Origin: Bacteroidota bacterium
Lineage (GTDB): Bacteria; Bacteroidota; Bacteroidia; B-17B0; Aurantibacillaceae
Length of the DNA: 64,000 nucleotides
Assembly: GCA_013297775.1 (NCBI GenBank)
Contig: JAAFIL010000008.1
Span: 50,845-114,844 of the forward strand
Direction of reading: 5' to 3'
In this document: positions 8,801 through 19,100 of the stretch, piece by piece
Layout of the letters: every line of letters starts with the position of its first letter
How positions within the stretch are numbered: position 1 is the stretch's first letter
Translations under genes and position numbers: made by a program
Notes under the pieces: model-generated
What the model saw: the letters and a program-made list of their open reading frames with translations, nothing else
What the model was told of the DNA's origin: nothing
Databases searched by the model: none

Positions 8801-9952
8801 ATGGCAAAAATTTTAATTATTGATGACGAAAAGGCAATACGCCGTTCGATGAAAGAAATACTTGAGTTTGAAAAGTACTTAGTAGAAGAAGCCGAAGATG
8901 GGGTGCAAGGTTTAGCCTTAGCACAAAAAAATAATTACGATGTGATTTTATGCGATATTAAAATGCCCAAATTAGATGGCACAGAGTTATTACACAAAGT
9001 AATTGAACTGCAATTGCCAAGTGCCATCATTATGATGAGCGGACATGGCAGCATCGAAACCGCCGTGGAAGCGGTTAAAAAAGGAGCTTACGATTATTTG
9101 GCAAAACCGATTGATTTGAATCGCCTGTTGGTTAGCATTCGCAACGCTCTCGAAAAAACAGAATTGGTTACCGAAACCAAAACCTTAAAACGCCGCATTG
9201 CTAAAACAGTAGATATGATTGGCGAGTCGAAAGCCATAGATGCCATTAAAGAATTAATCGAAAAAGTAGCCCCCACCGAAGCCAAAGTTTTAATTACGGG
9301 TAGCAATGGTAGCGGAAAAGAATTAGTAGCCAAATGGATACACGAAAAAAGCAATCGTGCCAACGGGCCTTTAATAGAAGTTAACTGTGCGGCTATACCC
9401 AGCGAGTTAATTGAAAGCGAATTATTTGGACACGAGAAAGGTTCGTTTACTAGTGCCATTGCGCAAAAGAAAGGTAAGTTTGAATTGGCCGAAGGCGGTA
9501 CTTTATTTTTAGATGAAGTAGGCGACATGAGTTTAAGTGCGCAAGCCAAAGTACTACGCGCTTTGCAAGAACATAAAATAACCCGCGTGGGTGGAGACAA
9601 AGAAATTAAAGTAAACGTAAGAGTTATTGCGGCCACCAATAAAGATTTAGAAAAAGAAATTGAAAAGGAAAATTTTAGACGCGACTTATACCACCGTTTA
9701 TGTGTAATTCCCATTCATGTTCCTTCGCTAAACGACCGCAAAGACGACATTCCCTTGTTAGCCGATTATTTTTTAAATTTAATTTGTACCGAAATGGGCA
9801 TGGCCGTTAAAACCATTTCTAAAGAAGGTTTAAGTTTACTGCAAGCACGCAATTGGCCAGGCAACATTCGTGAATTTAGAAACGTAATGGAACGCTTAAT
9901 TATTTTAGGAGGCAAAGATATTTCGGCCACCGACGTTAACCAATTTTCTTAA
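8801..9952 (+). CDS. Response regulator with AAA+ (NtrC-like) domain, degenerate GAFTGA and no DNA-binding domain
   Basis: A receiver domain (residues 1-120, phospho-acceptor Asp52 in ILCDIKMP, Lys102 in LAKPID) is joined to an AAA+ domain of the sigma-54 activator type. The AAA+ domain has Walker A GSNGSGKE (167-174), Walker B GGTLFLDEVGD (232-242) and arginine-finger region FRRDLYHRL (292-300). The loop that contacts sigma-54, normally GAFTGA, reads GSFTSA (214-219). The protein stops at residue 383, just after the AAA+ lid (NWPGNIREFRNVMERL), with no Fis-type helix-turn-helix. It may therefore not be a conventional sigma-54 activator. The rRNA methyltransferase gene starts 4 nt after its stop, so the two are probably co-transcribed. 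No cognate kinase is adjacent. Confidence 0.88.
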   Translation: MAKILIIDDEKAIRRSMKEILEFEKYLVEEAEDGVQGLALAQKNNYDVILCDIKMPKLDGTELLHKVIELQLPSAIIMMSGHGSIETAVEAVKKGAYDYLAKPIDLNRLLVSIRNALEKTELVTETKTLKRRIAKTVDMIGESKAIDAIKELIEKVAPTEAKVLITGSNGSGKELVAKWIHEKSNRANGPLIEVNCAAIPSELIESELFGHEKGSFTSAIAQKKGKFELAEGGTLFLDEVGDMSLSAQAKVLRALQEHKITRVGGDKEIKVNVRVIAATNKDLEKEIEKENFRRDLYHRLCVIPIHVPSLNDRKDDIPLLADYFLNLICTEMGMAVKTISKEGLSLLQARNWPGNIREFRNVMERLIILGGKDISATDVNQFS

Positions 9953-9956
9953 AACT

Positions 9957-11129
9957 ATGTATTCGATTGTTTACTTAAATAAAGGCAAAGAAACCTCTTT
10001 ACAACGCCGTCATCCCTGGGTTTTTTCGGGAGCCATTCAAAAAAAAGAATCCAATTTAAAAGATGGAGATATTGTAGAAGTGTATTCGGCTACCAACACT
10101 TATTTAGGAACGGGCTATTACGCCAACGGAAGCATTGCCATTCGCATCATCTCGTTTGTAAAAACAAATATTGATGTAGCCTTTTGGATTCAGAAATTAA
10201 AAACAGCTTACGAATACCGTTTACAATTGGGCATTTTAAATGATGCCACCAATGTATGCCGTTTATTTTTTGGCGAAGGAGATGGCGCATCGGGTTTAAT
10301 TTTAGATTACTACGACGGGCATGTGGTGCTTCAAGCGCATAGCGTTGGCATCTATTTACAACGCCAAGCCATTGCCCAGGCTATTGAAATCGTATTAGGC
10401 GCGCAGCTAAAAAGCATTTACGATAAAAGCTTAGAAACATTACCCAAGCAATTTACCGAAGGGCAAAGCAACGGCTTTTTAATGGGCGCGGCACAAGAAG
10501 TAATTATAAAGGAAAATAATATTTTATTTGCGATTGATTTTATCAATGGGCAAAAAACAGGTTTTTTTGTGGACCAACGCGATAACCGTGCTTTATTGCA
10601 ACGCTACAGCAAAGGCAAAACCGTGCTTAATACCTTTTGTTACAGCGGCGGCTTTAGCATTTATGCCGCATTAGCAGGAGCCAAACAAGTGGATAGCATT
10701 GACGTTAGCGAAAAAGCTATTACCTTAACCCATCAAAATGCAACTTTAAATAAAATAGAACACCACACCGCCTACACTGCCGATACCTTTGATTTTTTGA
10801 AAGATAAAAAACAAGTTTACGATGTGATTGTATTGGACCCGCCAGCCTTTGCCAAAAGTAGAGATAGCAAGCACCAAGCCGTTATTGGGTATAAACGTTT
10901 AAACGAAATGGCCATGCGGTTAATTAAACCAGGCGGTATTTTATTTACATTTAGTTGCAGCGGTGTTGTAGATAAATTTCTATTTTACAATACCATTACA
11001 GCCGCCGCTTTTGAAGCCAAACGCACCGTTAAATTGTTACATTATTTACACCAACCCGCCGATCATCCATTAACACCAGCCTTTCCAGAGGGTGAGTATT
11101 TAAAAGGCATGGTGGTATTTGTAGAGTGA
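9957..11129 (+). CDS. rlmI: RlmI-like SAM-dependent 23S rRNA (cytosine-C5) methyltransferase
   Basis: A 390-residue protein with an N-terminal PUA domain (about 1-75, HPWVFSGAI at 19-27), a linker beta-domain (EGDGASGLILDYYDG) and a Rossmann methyltransferase domain. The SAM loop is NTFCYSGGFSIYAA (about 225-238). The catalytic-site motif is LDPPAF (293-298), followed by the GGILFTFSCSG segment with a conserved Cys. This matches the RlmI/YccW family, which methylates C1962 of 23S rRNA in E. coli; the exact position here is inferred. It is coupled 4 nt downstream of the AAA+ response-regulator gene. Confidence 0.88.
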   Translation: MYSIVYLNKGKETSLQRRHPWVFSGAIQKKESNLKDGDIVEVYSATNTYLGTGYYANGSIAIRIISFVKTNIDVAFWIQKLKTAYEYRLQLGILNDATNVCRLFFGEGDGASGLILDYYDGHVVLQAHSVGIYLQRQAIAQAIEIVLGAQLKSIYDKSLETLPKQFTEGQSNGFLMGAAQEVIIKENNILFAIDFINGQKTGFFVDQRDNRALLQRYSKGKTVLNTFCYSGGFSIYAALAGAKQVDSIDVSEKAITLTHQNATLNKIEHHTAYTADTFDFLKDKKQVYDVIVLDPPAFAKSRDSKHQAVIGYKRLNEMAMRLIKPGGILFTFSCSGVVDKFLFYNTITAAAFEAKRTVKLLHYLHQPADHPLTPAFPEGEYLKGMVVFVE

Positions 11130-11449
11130 TACCATTTATAAATGTAAAATAGTCTAATCTCCGACGAAAATTTTTAATTCTATTTCTTTAGAAATACTCG
11201 ACGTAACCACTGTTATACCTGCATTTTCTGCCTCGTCGAATTAAAATTTTTCATGCAAATTTTAGGTGTTTTATAGCGTTAGATGTTTTCTTATAAAGCA
11301 TCCGATTTCCTGAGATTTAGTATAACACCAACAACCAACACGTTTCTTCCTTTGCGAACATTGCGCCTTTGCGTGCCATTTTTCGTGTAACCGAATCTAT
11401 AATCATTCATCGCTTTTATTTTAAAGCTATGCTTTCTCATAATTTGGCA
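11130..11449. other. Intergenic region between convergent genes, with a long-arm hairpin and a CTTTGCG copy
   Basis: No convincing gene. An inverted repeat of 15 nt with one mismatch (11166-11180 and 11238-11252, GAAAATTTTTAATTC-like) encloses a small TATTTC-TTTA-GAAATA hairpin. A short CGACG/CGTCG pair lies just outside or overlapping the arms. A single CTTTGCG-type repeat follows at 11349-11377. The hairpin may act as a bidirectional terminator for the convergent genes. Confidence 0.55.
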
Positions 11450-12625
11450 CTACGCTAACTTTTGATACGTTTGCCACCAACGATCGGGTATTTCGTTATT
11501 AACAGCCATTTCGTAATCTTTATAACTACAAGGTATTAATGTATGGCGTTCAAATTTTAAATCTTTATGCGGTGGGTAAGGAATTTCCATCCACCAACGG
11601 TCGCTCTTTTTACTTTTATAAAAATTAATTTCATACTTCTCATCTTGCAACACCACATGAAAACGCAGGTAGTCGGGGTTGGTGCGGCTTGGGTAATCAT
11701 TCTTCCGATTAAAAAAACCATCCATAAAACACCAAATCATTTGTGCAGCCAAGTGCGCCGTTTTTCCACTCACATCGTACTCCGGATTAATTTCATAAAT
11801 ACCAATCGAAGATAACTTATCATTCATGCCCGCATACCGCATCATTTGGCAAGCCTCCTCAGCATAAAACCCATTGGGCGAAGCATTAGGATTGGCGGGC
11901 GCATCCGAATGTTTAACCGCAGTCATATCAAAACTTATCATATCCGATTGACGGATGATGGGCTCTGCTTCTTCAATCTTATCGCGCACCGCACCTAATC
12001 GGTAACAATCAAAATACAAACGGTTCATCATTTGTAAACTATTAGGATCCACCAAATACGTTTGGTAACCAATGTTGCTATAATTAAATAAATAATTAGG
12101 TTGATGCAAAATAATTTTACCAAGGTAAGAAACGTGATTAATCGGTTCCTCTGGGTTTCCAAGGTCGAAGGTGCTATCAATAGCCGTAACGTTAATCGTT
12201 TGTTCTAACTCGCTATATCCCAAAAATTGTGCATACGTTAAATCTTGTGTGCCACCAATAATAATAGGAATAATATTTTTTCTGACTAAAGCATCTACCG
12301 TTTGGCGTAAAGCATAATAAGTATCTTCTACGCTGTGTCCTGCTTTAATATCGCCCAAATCAGCAATAGGTAAAGCCATAGCATACCCATATTGTTTGTA
12401 TAAAAAATGCCTAACTGCCAGTGATGCGTATTGACTGCCTTGGTTATTTTCCGAGTAGCGGGCTTCGGCAACGCCCACAATGGCTAATTGAATGGTATCT
12501 AACTCCGGAAATTCAGACCCTTCTTTATAAACTGTAAACGACCTACCAAATTGAAATTCTTTATAAACGTCCAAGTCGAACACATCGCTTGGCACAGGGG
12601 TAAAAAAATGCGCTATTTCACTCAT
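11450..12625 (-). CDS. Arginase/formimidoylglutamase-fold protein with degenerate metal site
   Basis: A 391-residue protein of the ureohydrolase fold, usually annotated formimidoylglutamase in Bacteroidota. The fold landmarks align, but key manganese ligands are replaced. GGDH reads GGTQ (124-127), DAHxD reads DSTFD (150-154) and SxDxD reads SFDMT (231-235). Only Asp150, Asp154 and Asp233 of the six usual ligands remain. Enzyme activity is therefore doubtful, and it may be a pseudoenzyme or use another chemistry (inference). A perfect 13-bp palindrome ACCTAATTTAGGT lies 3-15 nt upstream of the ATG. No hut genes are near. It follows the serine hydrolase pair on the same strand, with an 89-nt gap. 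Confidence 0.75.
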   Translation of the reverse strand: MSEIAHFFTPVPSDVFDLDVYKEFQFGRSFTVYKEGSEFPELDTIQLAIVGVAEARYSENNQGSQYASLAVRHFLYKQYGYAMALPIADLGDIKAGHSVEDTYYALRQTVDALVRKNIIPIIIGGTQDLTYAQFLGYSELEQTINVTAIDSTFDLGNPEEPINHVSYLGKIILHQPNYLFNYSNIGYQTYLVDPNSLQMMNRLYFDCYRLGAVRDKIEEAEPIIRQSDMISFDMTAVKHSDAPANPNASPNGFYAEEACQMMRYAGMNDKLSSIGIYEINPEYDVSGKTAHLAAQMIWCFMDGFFNRKNDYPSRTNPDYLRFHVVLQDEKYEINFYKSKKSDRWWMEIPYPPHKDLKFERHTLIPCSYKDYEMAVNNEIPDRWWQTYQKLA

Positions 12626-12627
12626 GC

Positions 12628-12640
12628 ACCTAATTTAGGT
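12628..12640 (-). promoter_or_regulatory. 13-bp palindrome immediately upstream of the arginase-fold gene
   Basis: ACCTAAATTAGGT (minus strand) is a perfect palindrome ending two bases before the ATG at 12625. It could be an operator, or could fold in the mRNA and hide the translation start. No second copy was noticed at neighbouring genes, so the role is speculative. Confidence 0.3.
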
Positions 12641-12714
12641 ACTGTTATATTATACTTTTCTACCTTAAAAAAATACTAATGAATAGCGTCTTGTTAGTAA
12701 TTGAAAACTCATAA

Positions 12715-14013
12715 TTACTCGGGCTTATCAATGAGTTGCTTTAAATCAATTACAGATGGTGGCCAATACCCTTTGCTTTGCTGGCGACTGTAGGTTAATA
12801 AACTTCGCCCTAACTCTGCTAAAAAAGGTAAAGCAATGGTGTTGTAATCGTAACGCCCGTCGTTAATAATTTCATCGTCGTTGGCGTAAAGAGCCACACT
12901 TAACATAAACTCGGTCTTGGTTTCAAAATCAACAATATAGGCGCAATCGCTCATAAAACCGTAGCTCTGCCCTACAATGTTAAGTATGCGAAGCGATTGG
13001 TTGGTAATTGTTTTTTTAGAGTCGCCATAAATTAAATATTTTTTAAAGCTATCGTAATACGCTTTTCCTGCATAACGCGGCATTAGGCTCTCGCGTGGGT
13101 AAAGACTTAGATAGCGCAATAGCAATTGACGATCGGATTTACTTAATTTTAAATCGGGCGAGGCACTAATTAATTTTTGTAAAATGAGTTGAATGTCAGT
13201 TAAAGAACATTCGTTCATGCCTTCAAAATTTTTTGCTTGTTGAATCAATTTATTTTTGCTGTTATAGTAAGCCTTTCCAACGGCTTTGTTGCATTCGTTC
13301 AACGATTGAATGGGCTTTCCCTTTACGCAGGCTTGCTCATAAAGTAGCTCACCTTTTGAATCTAAAAAACGAATAGGATTGGTATTAAAATTATTTTCTT
13401 GATAACAACGCCCATCGTAACGGTTAATAATATACGTGTGTTTACAACCCCAGTCTTTAACCCGTTGGTTAAGTAAATCGGTTCCACAAAATTCGTAAAC
13501 GCGGCTATAAGCGGCATTATCACTCACCAATAACATCTCTTTAATGTAATTGGCTAAGGTTGGTAATTGATTAAGCGCATTGGTATCTTTCTCTACCTTG
13601 TTCATACACGGCCAACAACTATCGGTTAACAAAGTGGTATTTGGTGTAATGCCTTTCGTATTTAAAGTTTGCATTTTTTCGAGGGCTATAATAGCCGTTG
13701 GTAGCTTAATTAAACTCGCACAATAAAAATAAGTTTTCGGATTGACGTTAAAATAATGTGGTGTAAAACTTGCTTCGCCCTTACTGTTGCGACTAATGCT
13801 GGTATAAATAATTTGCAAGCGGTACTTTTCGGCTTGAGCCGCTACTTTTTTTAAAATGGGCTTCGTATTTAAAATAGAGTCTAATAAAGAACTGTTAGGC
13901 GTTTGTGCTTTTGATTGATTTCCTAAAACAAAAAAAAGGATAAGCAACCCTAACGTGAACCAAGGTTTTATTTGCAATGAATGAACCTTATCAACCTGTT
14001 TAACCCGACTCAA
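12715..14013 (-). CDS. Serine hydrolase, class A beta-lactamase-like fold
   Basis: A 432-residue exported protein with a hydrophobic segment at about 18-36 ending QSKAQ, then a serine-hydrolase domain. SxxK is visible as Ser100-Leu-Ile-Lys103 (CASLIKLPTAI) and SDN as Ser164-Asp165-Asn166 (LLVSDNAAYSR). The third motif (KTG in beta-lactamases) is not canonical; the equivalent strand may be GQSYGFMSDCAYIVD. The family contains beta-lactamases and peptidoglycan-active enzymes, so resistance cannot be claimed. The lipoprotein gene ends 21 nt upstream on the same strand, suggesting a two-gene unit acting in the periplasm. Confidence 0.78.
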   Translation of the reverse strand: MSRVKQVDKVHSLQIKPWFTLGLLILFFVLGNQSKAQTPNSSLLDSILNTKPILKKVAAQAEKYRLQIIYTSISRNSKGEASFTPHYFNVNPKTYFYCASLIKLPTAIIALEKMQTLNTKGITPNTTLLTDSCWPCMNKVEKDTNALNQLPTLANYIKEMLLVSDNAAYSRVYEFCGTDLLNQRVKDWGCKHTYIINRYDGRCYQENNFNTNPIRFLDSKGELLYEQACVKGKPIQSLNECNKAVGKAYYNSKNKLIQQAKNFEGMNECSLTDIQLILQKLISASPDLKLSKSDRQLLLRYLSLYPRESLMPRYAGKAYYDSFKKYLIYGDSKKTITNQSLRILNIVGQSYGFMSDCAYIVDFETKTEFMLSVALYANDDEIINDGRYDYNTIALPFLAELGRSLLTYSRQQSKGYWPPSVIDLKQLIDKPE

Positions 14014-14034
14014 AATTTATAAACCATTACACCA

Positions 14035-15228
14035 TTAATTTTTTATAGCTACCATAAAGTTACTATTCTTATCTCTAAAATTATAACCAATGCCAAAGCC
14101 TATGTTTTTACTGCCTTTTTGGATATAGAGCGAATCTAAATCAGATTGATAACAAGAACTAAACATAGGAATAGGACGTGTGTATTTACCAAATAAATGA
14201 TACGTCCAATTGGCACCGCTGTTTGAAAAATAATGCAAGGCAATGCCACTATCATCTTGTACAATAGCTGTACTTTGATTCAATATATGTGAACGAATGA
14301 TTGAAAAATTATTTTTGTGCATCAAGTAAGAAGCCCCTTTTAAATAAGTAGTAATGGTGTTTAAATTTTTCAAATACAAAACAAATCCTTTATTGCTTTT
14401 TAAACCATCGTCGGCTGCATTTAAACTAAAGTAAGTTACAGTTTTGGCTTCGTTTTCGGGTGTAACAAATGTAATTTCAACACCTTTACTTTTATAATTT
14501 CCTGTTTTAAGAGCCTTCAACGATTCTAAATAAACCACTTGCCCCGTGCTATCTAGTGTTAAGGGCTTAATGTTAGCAATGGCATTCCCGTTACGTTTTA
14601 AGAATAAGAGTAAAACATGTAAAGTGCCATCTACTTGTTTATTTTTTAAATCGCTCGACATACTCACTGTTCTAAAAAAACTGAATTTTAAAATAGCATT
14701 TAAAGAAGTATTTAATTTATCGAAGTAACCGCTCAACGAATCGGTACTACTAAAATTGGGTAAAGAACCCACGGGCTCTAAGCCAACCATAACATAGCGT
14801 TCGGCTTTGGGAAAAAAACAATTGGCGTATAAAATATCGGGACCCGAAAACGGATAAAATAAGGTGGCTTGCTTGGGCAGTAAAGCATTTAATACCGTAT
14901 CTTGAAAGGCTTTTAATTTCATTACTCGCGTAGAGTCGAACTGTTGCCAACGCTCGGTAAAGGTTTTTGAAAATTGTTGATAGGCTTTACTATTTAAAGT
15001 TGTACTAAACCGTTCGGTACTTTTTTGCATACCTGCAATAATAGCCGCTATTTCGTTTAAGCTATCGTTTACCGGTGCCGTTAATGTTACCGATTTTGAT
15101 TTACTTAAATGGGTAGAAACAGAATCAGCAACTAAACTATCTTTTGTAAGTTCGGCATTAGAAGTTGGGGATGAGGTTTGACAGGCACTCAAGGACAACG
15201 CAAAACACGTTAGGAAAAAATATTTCAT
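14035..15228 (-). CDS. Putative lipoprotein of unknown function
   Basis: A 397-residue protein not recognised as any named family. The N-terminus MKYFFLTCFALSLSAC has a lipobox (LSAC, acylated Cys16) followed by a Ser/Thr-rich tether, so it is likely an outer- or inner-membrane lipoprotein facing the periplasm. The rest is soluble, mixed alpha/beta, with no transmembrane helix. It is probably co-transcribed with the downstream serine hydrolase (21-nt gap) and may work on the same envelope substrate. Its start is divergent from the pseudouridine synthase gene (96 nt between them). Confidence 0.7.
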   Translation of the reverse strand: MKYFFLTCFALSLSACQTSSPTSNAELTKDSLVADSVSTHLSKSKSVTLTAPVNDSLNEIAAIIAGMQKSTERFSTTLNSKAYQQFSKTFTERWQQFDSTRVMKLKAFQDTVLNALLPKQATLFYPFSGPDILYANCFFPKAERYVMVGLEPVGSLPNFSSTDSLSGYFDKLNTSLNAILKFSFFRTVSMSSDLKNKQVDGTLHVLLLFLKRNGNAIANIKPLTLDSTGQVVYLESLKALKTGNYKSKGVEITFVTPENEAKTVTYFSLNAADDGLKSNKGFVLYLKNLNTITTYLKGASYLMHKNNFSIIRSHILNQSTAIVQDDSGIALHYFSNSGANWTYHLFGKYTRPIPMFSSCYQSDLDSLYIQKGSKNIGFGIGYNFRDKNSNFMVAIKN

Positions 15229-15324
15229 GGGTTATAAAATTGCCTTGCAAACATACGAAAATAAGCCTAATAATGATTACATGAAGCTATAGGTGATTTT
15301 GTTAGAATACGCTATCTTTAAACG

Positions 15325-15969
15325 ATGTTAGATATAGTTTACGAGGATGACATTTTACTGGTCTGCAATAAACCAGCGGGTTTAATGGTTGAACCCGACA
15401 GAAATAATTTTCCAAACTTACAACAAGCCGTTAAAAACTATTTGCGCGAAAAAACAGCCGAAAAATTACCCTATGCCCAACACTTACATCGAATTGACAG
15501 GGTGGTTAGCGGGCTGGTGTTATTTACCAAGCAGCGTTTGTATTTGAATAATTTGAGTGAACAATTTGCGCAACGTACCGTAAAAAAAGAGTATTTAGCC
15601 TTAACAAAACAGGCACCTACTGTATGGAATGATAGCTTAGTTCAGTGGCATCGAAAAGAAAAAAAGAAGGCGGTTATTGTACCCGAGGGAACGGATTATG
15701 CCGAGCCAATTAAATTAGACTACACGGTTGAAGTAATGGGCACTCATTTTTTATGGCGGGTCAATTTATTTACTGGAAAATACCATCAAATACGAGTGCA
15801 ATTAGCACATTTGCAATGCCCTATTATTGGCGATAGCTTTTACGGATCAACAGAACCTTATGCTGAAAATGCTATTGCGCTACAAGCCTGTGGTTTGCAA
15901 GTAACGCATCCTAAAACCAACGAAAGGTTATCTTTTAAAATTGAACCTAACTTTATCGTGTTAGTGTAA
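15325..15969 (+). CDS. RluA-family pseudouridine synthase
   Basis: A 214-residue single-domain enzyme, lacking an S4 domain, that isomerises uridine in rRNA or tRNA. The catalytic motif is HRIDRVVSGLVLF, with Asp58 as the nucleophile (canonical HRLDxxTSG). Further family motifs are NKPAGLMVEP near the N-terminus and KYHQIRVQLA and GDSFYG in the second half. The short form resembles RluC/TruC-like stand-alone domains; the target position cannot be inferred. A TATCTTTA box at 15313-15320 lies just before the ATG, though no -33 element is correctly spaced. Confidence 0.9.
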   Translation: MLDIVYEDDILLVCNKPAGLMVEPDRNNFPNLQQAVKNYLREKTAEKLPYAQHLHRIDRVVSGLVLFTKQRLYLNNLSEQFAQRTVKKEYLALTKQAPTVWNDSLVQWHRKEKKKAVIVPEGTDYAEPIKLDYTVEVMGTHFLWRVNLFTGKYHQIRVQLAHLQCPIIGDSFYGSTEPYAENAIALQACGLQVTHPKTNERLSFKIEPNFIVLV

Positions 15970-16136
15970 TACCAATTTGAGTTGAACATTTTCGCTAAAA
16001 ACTTCTATTGCGACAAGCCGAAAAACGAAGTGTTAGCTTGTACTAAAACATTCCTAGACTTTCGTTTACAAAATGAAAAGAATAGAAGTAAAGGAGTTGC
16101 AGTTAACCTAACAACTCCTCTAAAACGCTTAATCAA
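15970..16136. repeat. Intergenic nested inverted repeats between convergent genes
   Basis: ACTTCTATT (16001-16009) pairs exactly with AATAGAAGT (16081-16089). A second hairpin AGGAGTTG/CAACTCCT occupies 16092-16099 and 16112-16119. The second may be a weak terminator for the minus-strand protease gene that ends at 16137, although the following T tract is short. Confidence 0.45.
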
Positions 16137-19100
16137 TTAATATTTACAAAGTTTAATATGTCCTAAAGCCTCACCTCGTTTTAATTGAAGCGTATAAAAA
16201 CCGTTAGCTAATTTCTCGATATTAATGGTAGCATCAAAGTTACCGCTTTGCATACCAAAGTTCTCGTTAGCTACTTGCTTACCATTAACATCAAAAATTT
16301 CGTAAGCTACATTTGTATTTTGTAAACCTGTAATAGAAAGTTGATAAACACCATTCCCCGGATTAGGAAATACGCTAACACCTAACAAGGCGTTTTTCTC
16401 CAAAAGCCCTACGCTCGATTGAACACTGATGGCATCCAAGGCCATATCTGATGCAAAATCGTTTCCTGTAGTGCCGCTCCATCTAAAGTTTACTTTTTGT
16501 CCAGCCCAAGGTGCCAAATTTATAGCAGCAGTAAGCCATGTATTTCCTTTATTGCCCGTCATACTCCATATATTATTCGTCCAAGCTCCATTGGCTAACA
16601 CATCTAATCTCAACGTACCCATGTTAGCTCCAAACATGTGATAGGCAAAGGTTAACAAGGGATTATTAATGGTTGCTAAATCCATACATGGGCTTAATAA
16701 GTTAGCGGTAATATTTATACAAGGCACAGTAGCTTCTAAATAAATGTAGTTGCCTGTTGGTGTGCCCGGTACAAAGTCAAAATCGGGACCTGTATTAGCC
16801 GAGGGGGTTACACCTTCGTTAACACGCCAATCGAGTTGATCGGCAATGGTGTTATTTTCGTTGATAAACCCATTTCCTAAGCCGCAAACAAGCGAGCAAT
16901 TAGCGGCGGTACTACAAAGTGAAAACGTTTCAAAATTTTCGGTGAGTGGCAGCGTGGCATTGGCTCCATTGATAACCGTGATAACAGCTATTGAGGTATC
17001 GTTGGTTACGTTAGGATCGGCAATATACTTAGCCCAGGCTTTTAAAGTATAATTACCCAAGCCCGCAAAATTAGCTGTTGTTGTGAAATTATAAGCTACC
17101 GTTCCACTAGGCGCAATAGAACCCGTGTACAACTCGCTTACTATTGCTCCGTTATTGATTCTGTAAAACACAGGTACGTTGGTAATGGTATTAATACCTG
17201 CATTTAGTAAAGTAATATTAACGGGTACACTATTCAAATTTTGGCACGAGGGAAGAGTTCCAGCGGGACTAACTAAATTATTACAAGCGGCATCGTTGGT
17301 AATAGGGCAAGCAAATGTGCCTGGCGATTTTTGAATGGCATTAGCCCTGCGCCCCACCGCCGATGATGCCCCTCTTGCACGCACGCTAAACCATTGCACT
17401 TGATTGCTTAATACGTTTGTAACAATGAATGAGTTGGTGTTAGAAGTACCTACCGAGTCCATGTATTTATTACCTAATTTGTATATATCGTAAGCCGTAG
17501 CACCTGCAACAGCGTTCCAAGTTAAACGCACCGAATCGGGACAAGCCCAGTTAACACTAATGTTTGTTGGCAATGGAATAATTGAAAAGCCCGCATCACT
17601 TTGGTCGTTTAATGCCCCACGAGAAATGCGTACTCGGCATTGCCCCGAAATAGTTCCGGTTGGCACCGACCAATTAAAATGGCGTTGCGCGCCCGGTATG
17701 GTATTGCTTAACAACGTCCAAGTAGCACCGTTGTTTGTCGTGTATTCTAACGTTTGATTTCCAACTCGCTCAAAAGCATCCCAACGAATAGTTTCTGTTT
17801 CGCCTGGCACAAAGCCTTCGCCGCCCATTGGATAAGTAATGGTATAATCATCCATATAAAATATCCAAGTAACAAAGTAAGGCTGTGGCCCTGTAGGCAC
17901 GGCGGCTCCATTCACTCGTAACACATAATTACCAGCAGATGGGTTGTTTAAAACAATTTGTTCGTGGTTGTTTCTCACATCAACGCCTTGAACGGCAACA
18001 GAACTTAGGTTAGCTGCTGTGGGTGTAAAGTCTAACACTAATGGGTTAATGGTTGCTGAGGCAGGTGTTTGTATGGTTGTATTCAAATTATTAACTAGGG
18101 CAATGGCTGCATTAACGGCGGCTGGTTGGTCGTGCCAATACGTTAGCACTTTTACCTGACGCACGCCCGCAGGAATGGCAATGTTGTGTGTGTTTGTTCC
18201 ACCGTTACTGATGCTTCCTGAAAGGTATTGATTGGACTCTATAACTTTTACGGCATTGAGCGCATTCACTCTTCCATAACCAAAACTAAAGTCGGGACCT
18301 GCATTACCCAAATCATCGGCCGAGTTCATTATAATGGTTTTTATAAGTGCACTTTGTGGCGTTACGTTTCCATTTAAAGTAGAATAGGCTTCGTAAAGTT
18401 GAGCAAAAATACCCGCTATACCAGGGCAAGACATAGAAGTTCCTGTTTTTAAAACATAGTTATCAGGATTGGTGGTTGAGTTAACATTGGTTCCAACGGC
18501 ACTAATTTCGGGCTTTAAACGCCCATCGTGCGCGGGGCCACGGCTAGAGGATGAGTTGAGCGCATCTAAAAAATCGAGATTAGCAACCGCAATCGAATTT
18601 TTAGAATGTTTATGTCCACCTGTTACATTACCCCAGCCTGCGCCTGCGCCATAAGAACAATCCGACGTTCCGGCGTTTCCACCCGAAAAAACGTGGATGA
18701 GCTGTGGCATGTTCATATTTTGAACATCTAATTGACGCGCGCGCGTGGTATAACCTGCATTACATCCATCTGAATAAGACGTTGAAATAATGCGAATGCC
18801 GAGTGACCCATAATGAGTGGTAATGCTATCGAAGCCTTGGTAACTAGGTGCAGCGGCATATACAAAAATATCGGAACCCCAAGCCATGCCGCGAGTTGTT
18901 GGGTTGCGGTTGCCTGCTCCCATAATAATCCCTGCGCAATGGTCGCCGTGGTCGCCACCATTAGAGGTTAAAAATTGTTGTAAACGCCCTGTGTAATCTA
19001 TATGTGGGCCAATAATTCCATCATCTTGAAGCATTACTTTTACCCCATTGCCGTTGTATTTTCTTCCGCCCGAAAAGGACGTAGAAATGGCATTGCTACG

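Noticed and set aside
9094..9714. 206-codon reverse frame inside the AAA+ regulator gene
   Set aside because: Shadow of a strongly supported gene; composition and lack of motifs show it is not coding.
12715..14013. Antibiotic-resistance beta-lactamase
   Set aside because: SxxK and SDN are present, but the KTG motif is not and the protein is longer than class A enzymes. Only 'serine hydrolase' is supported.
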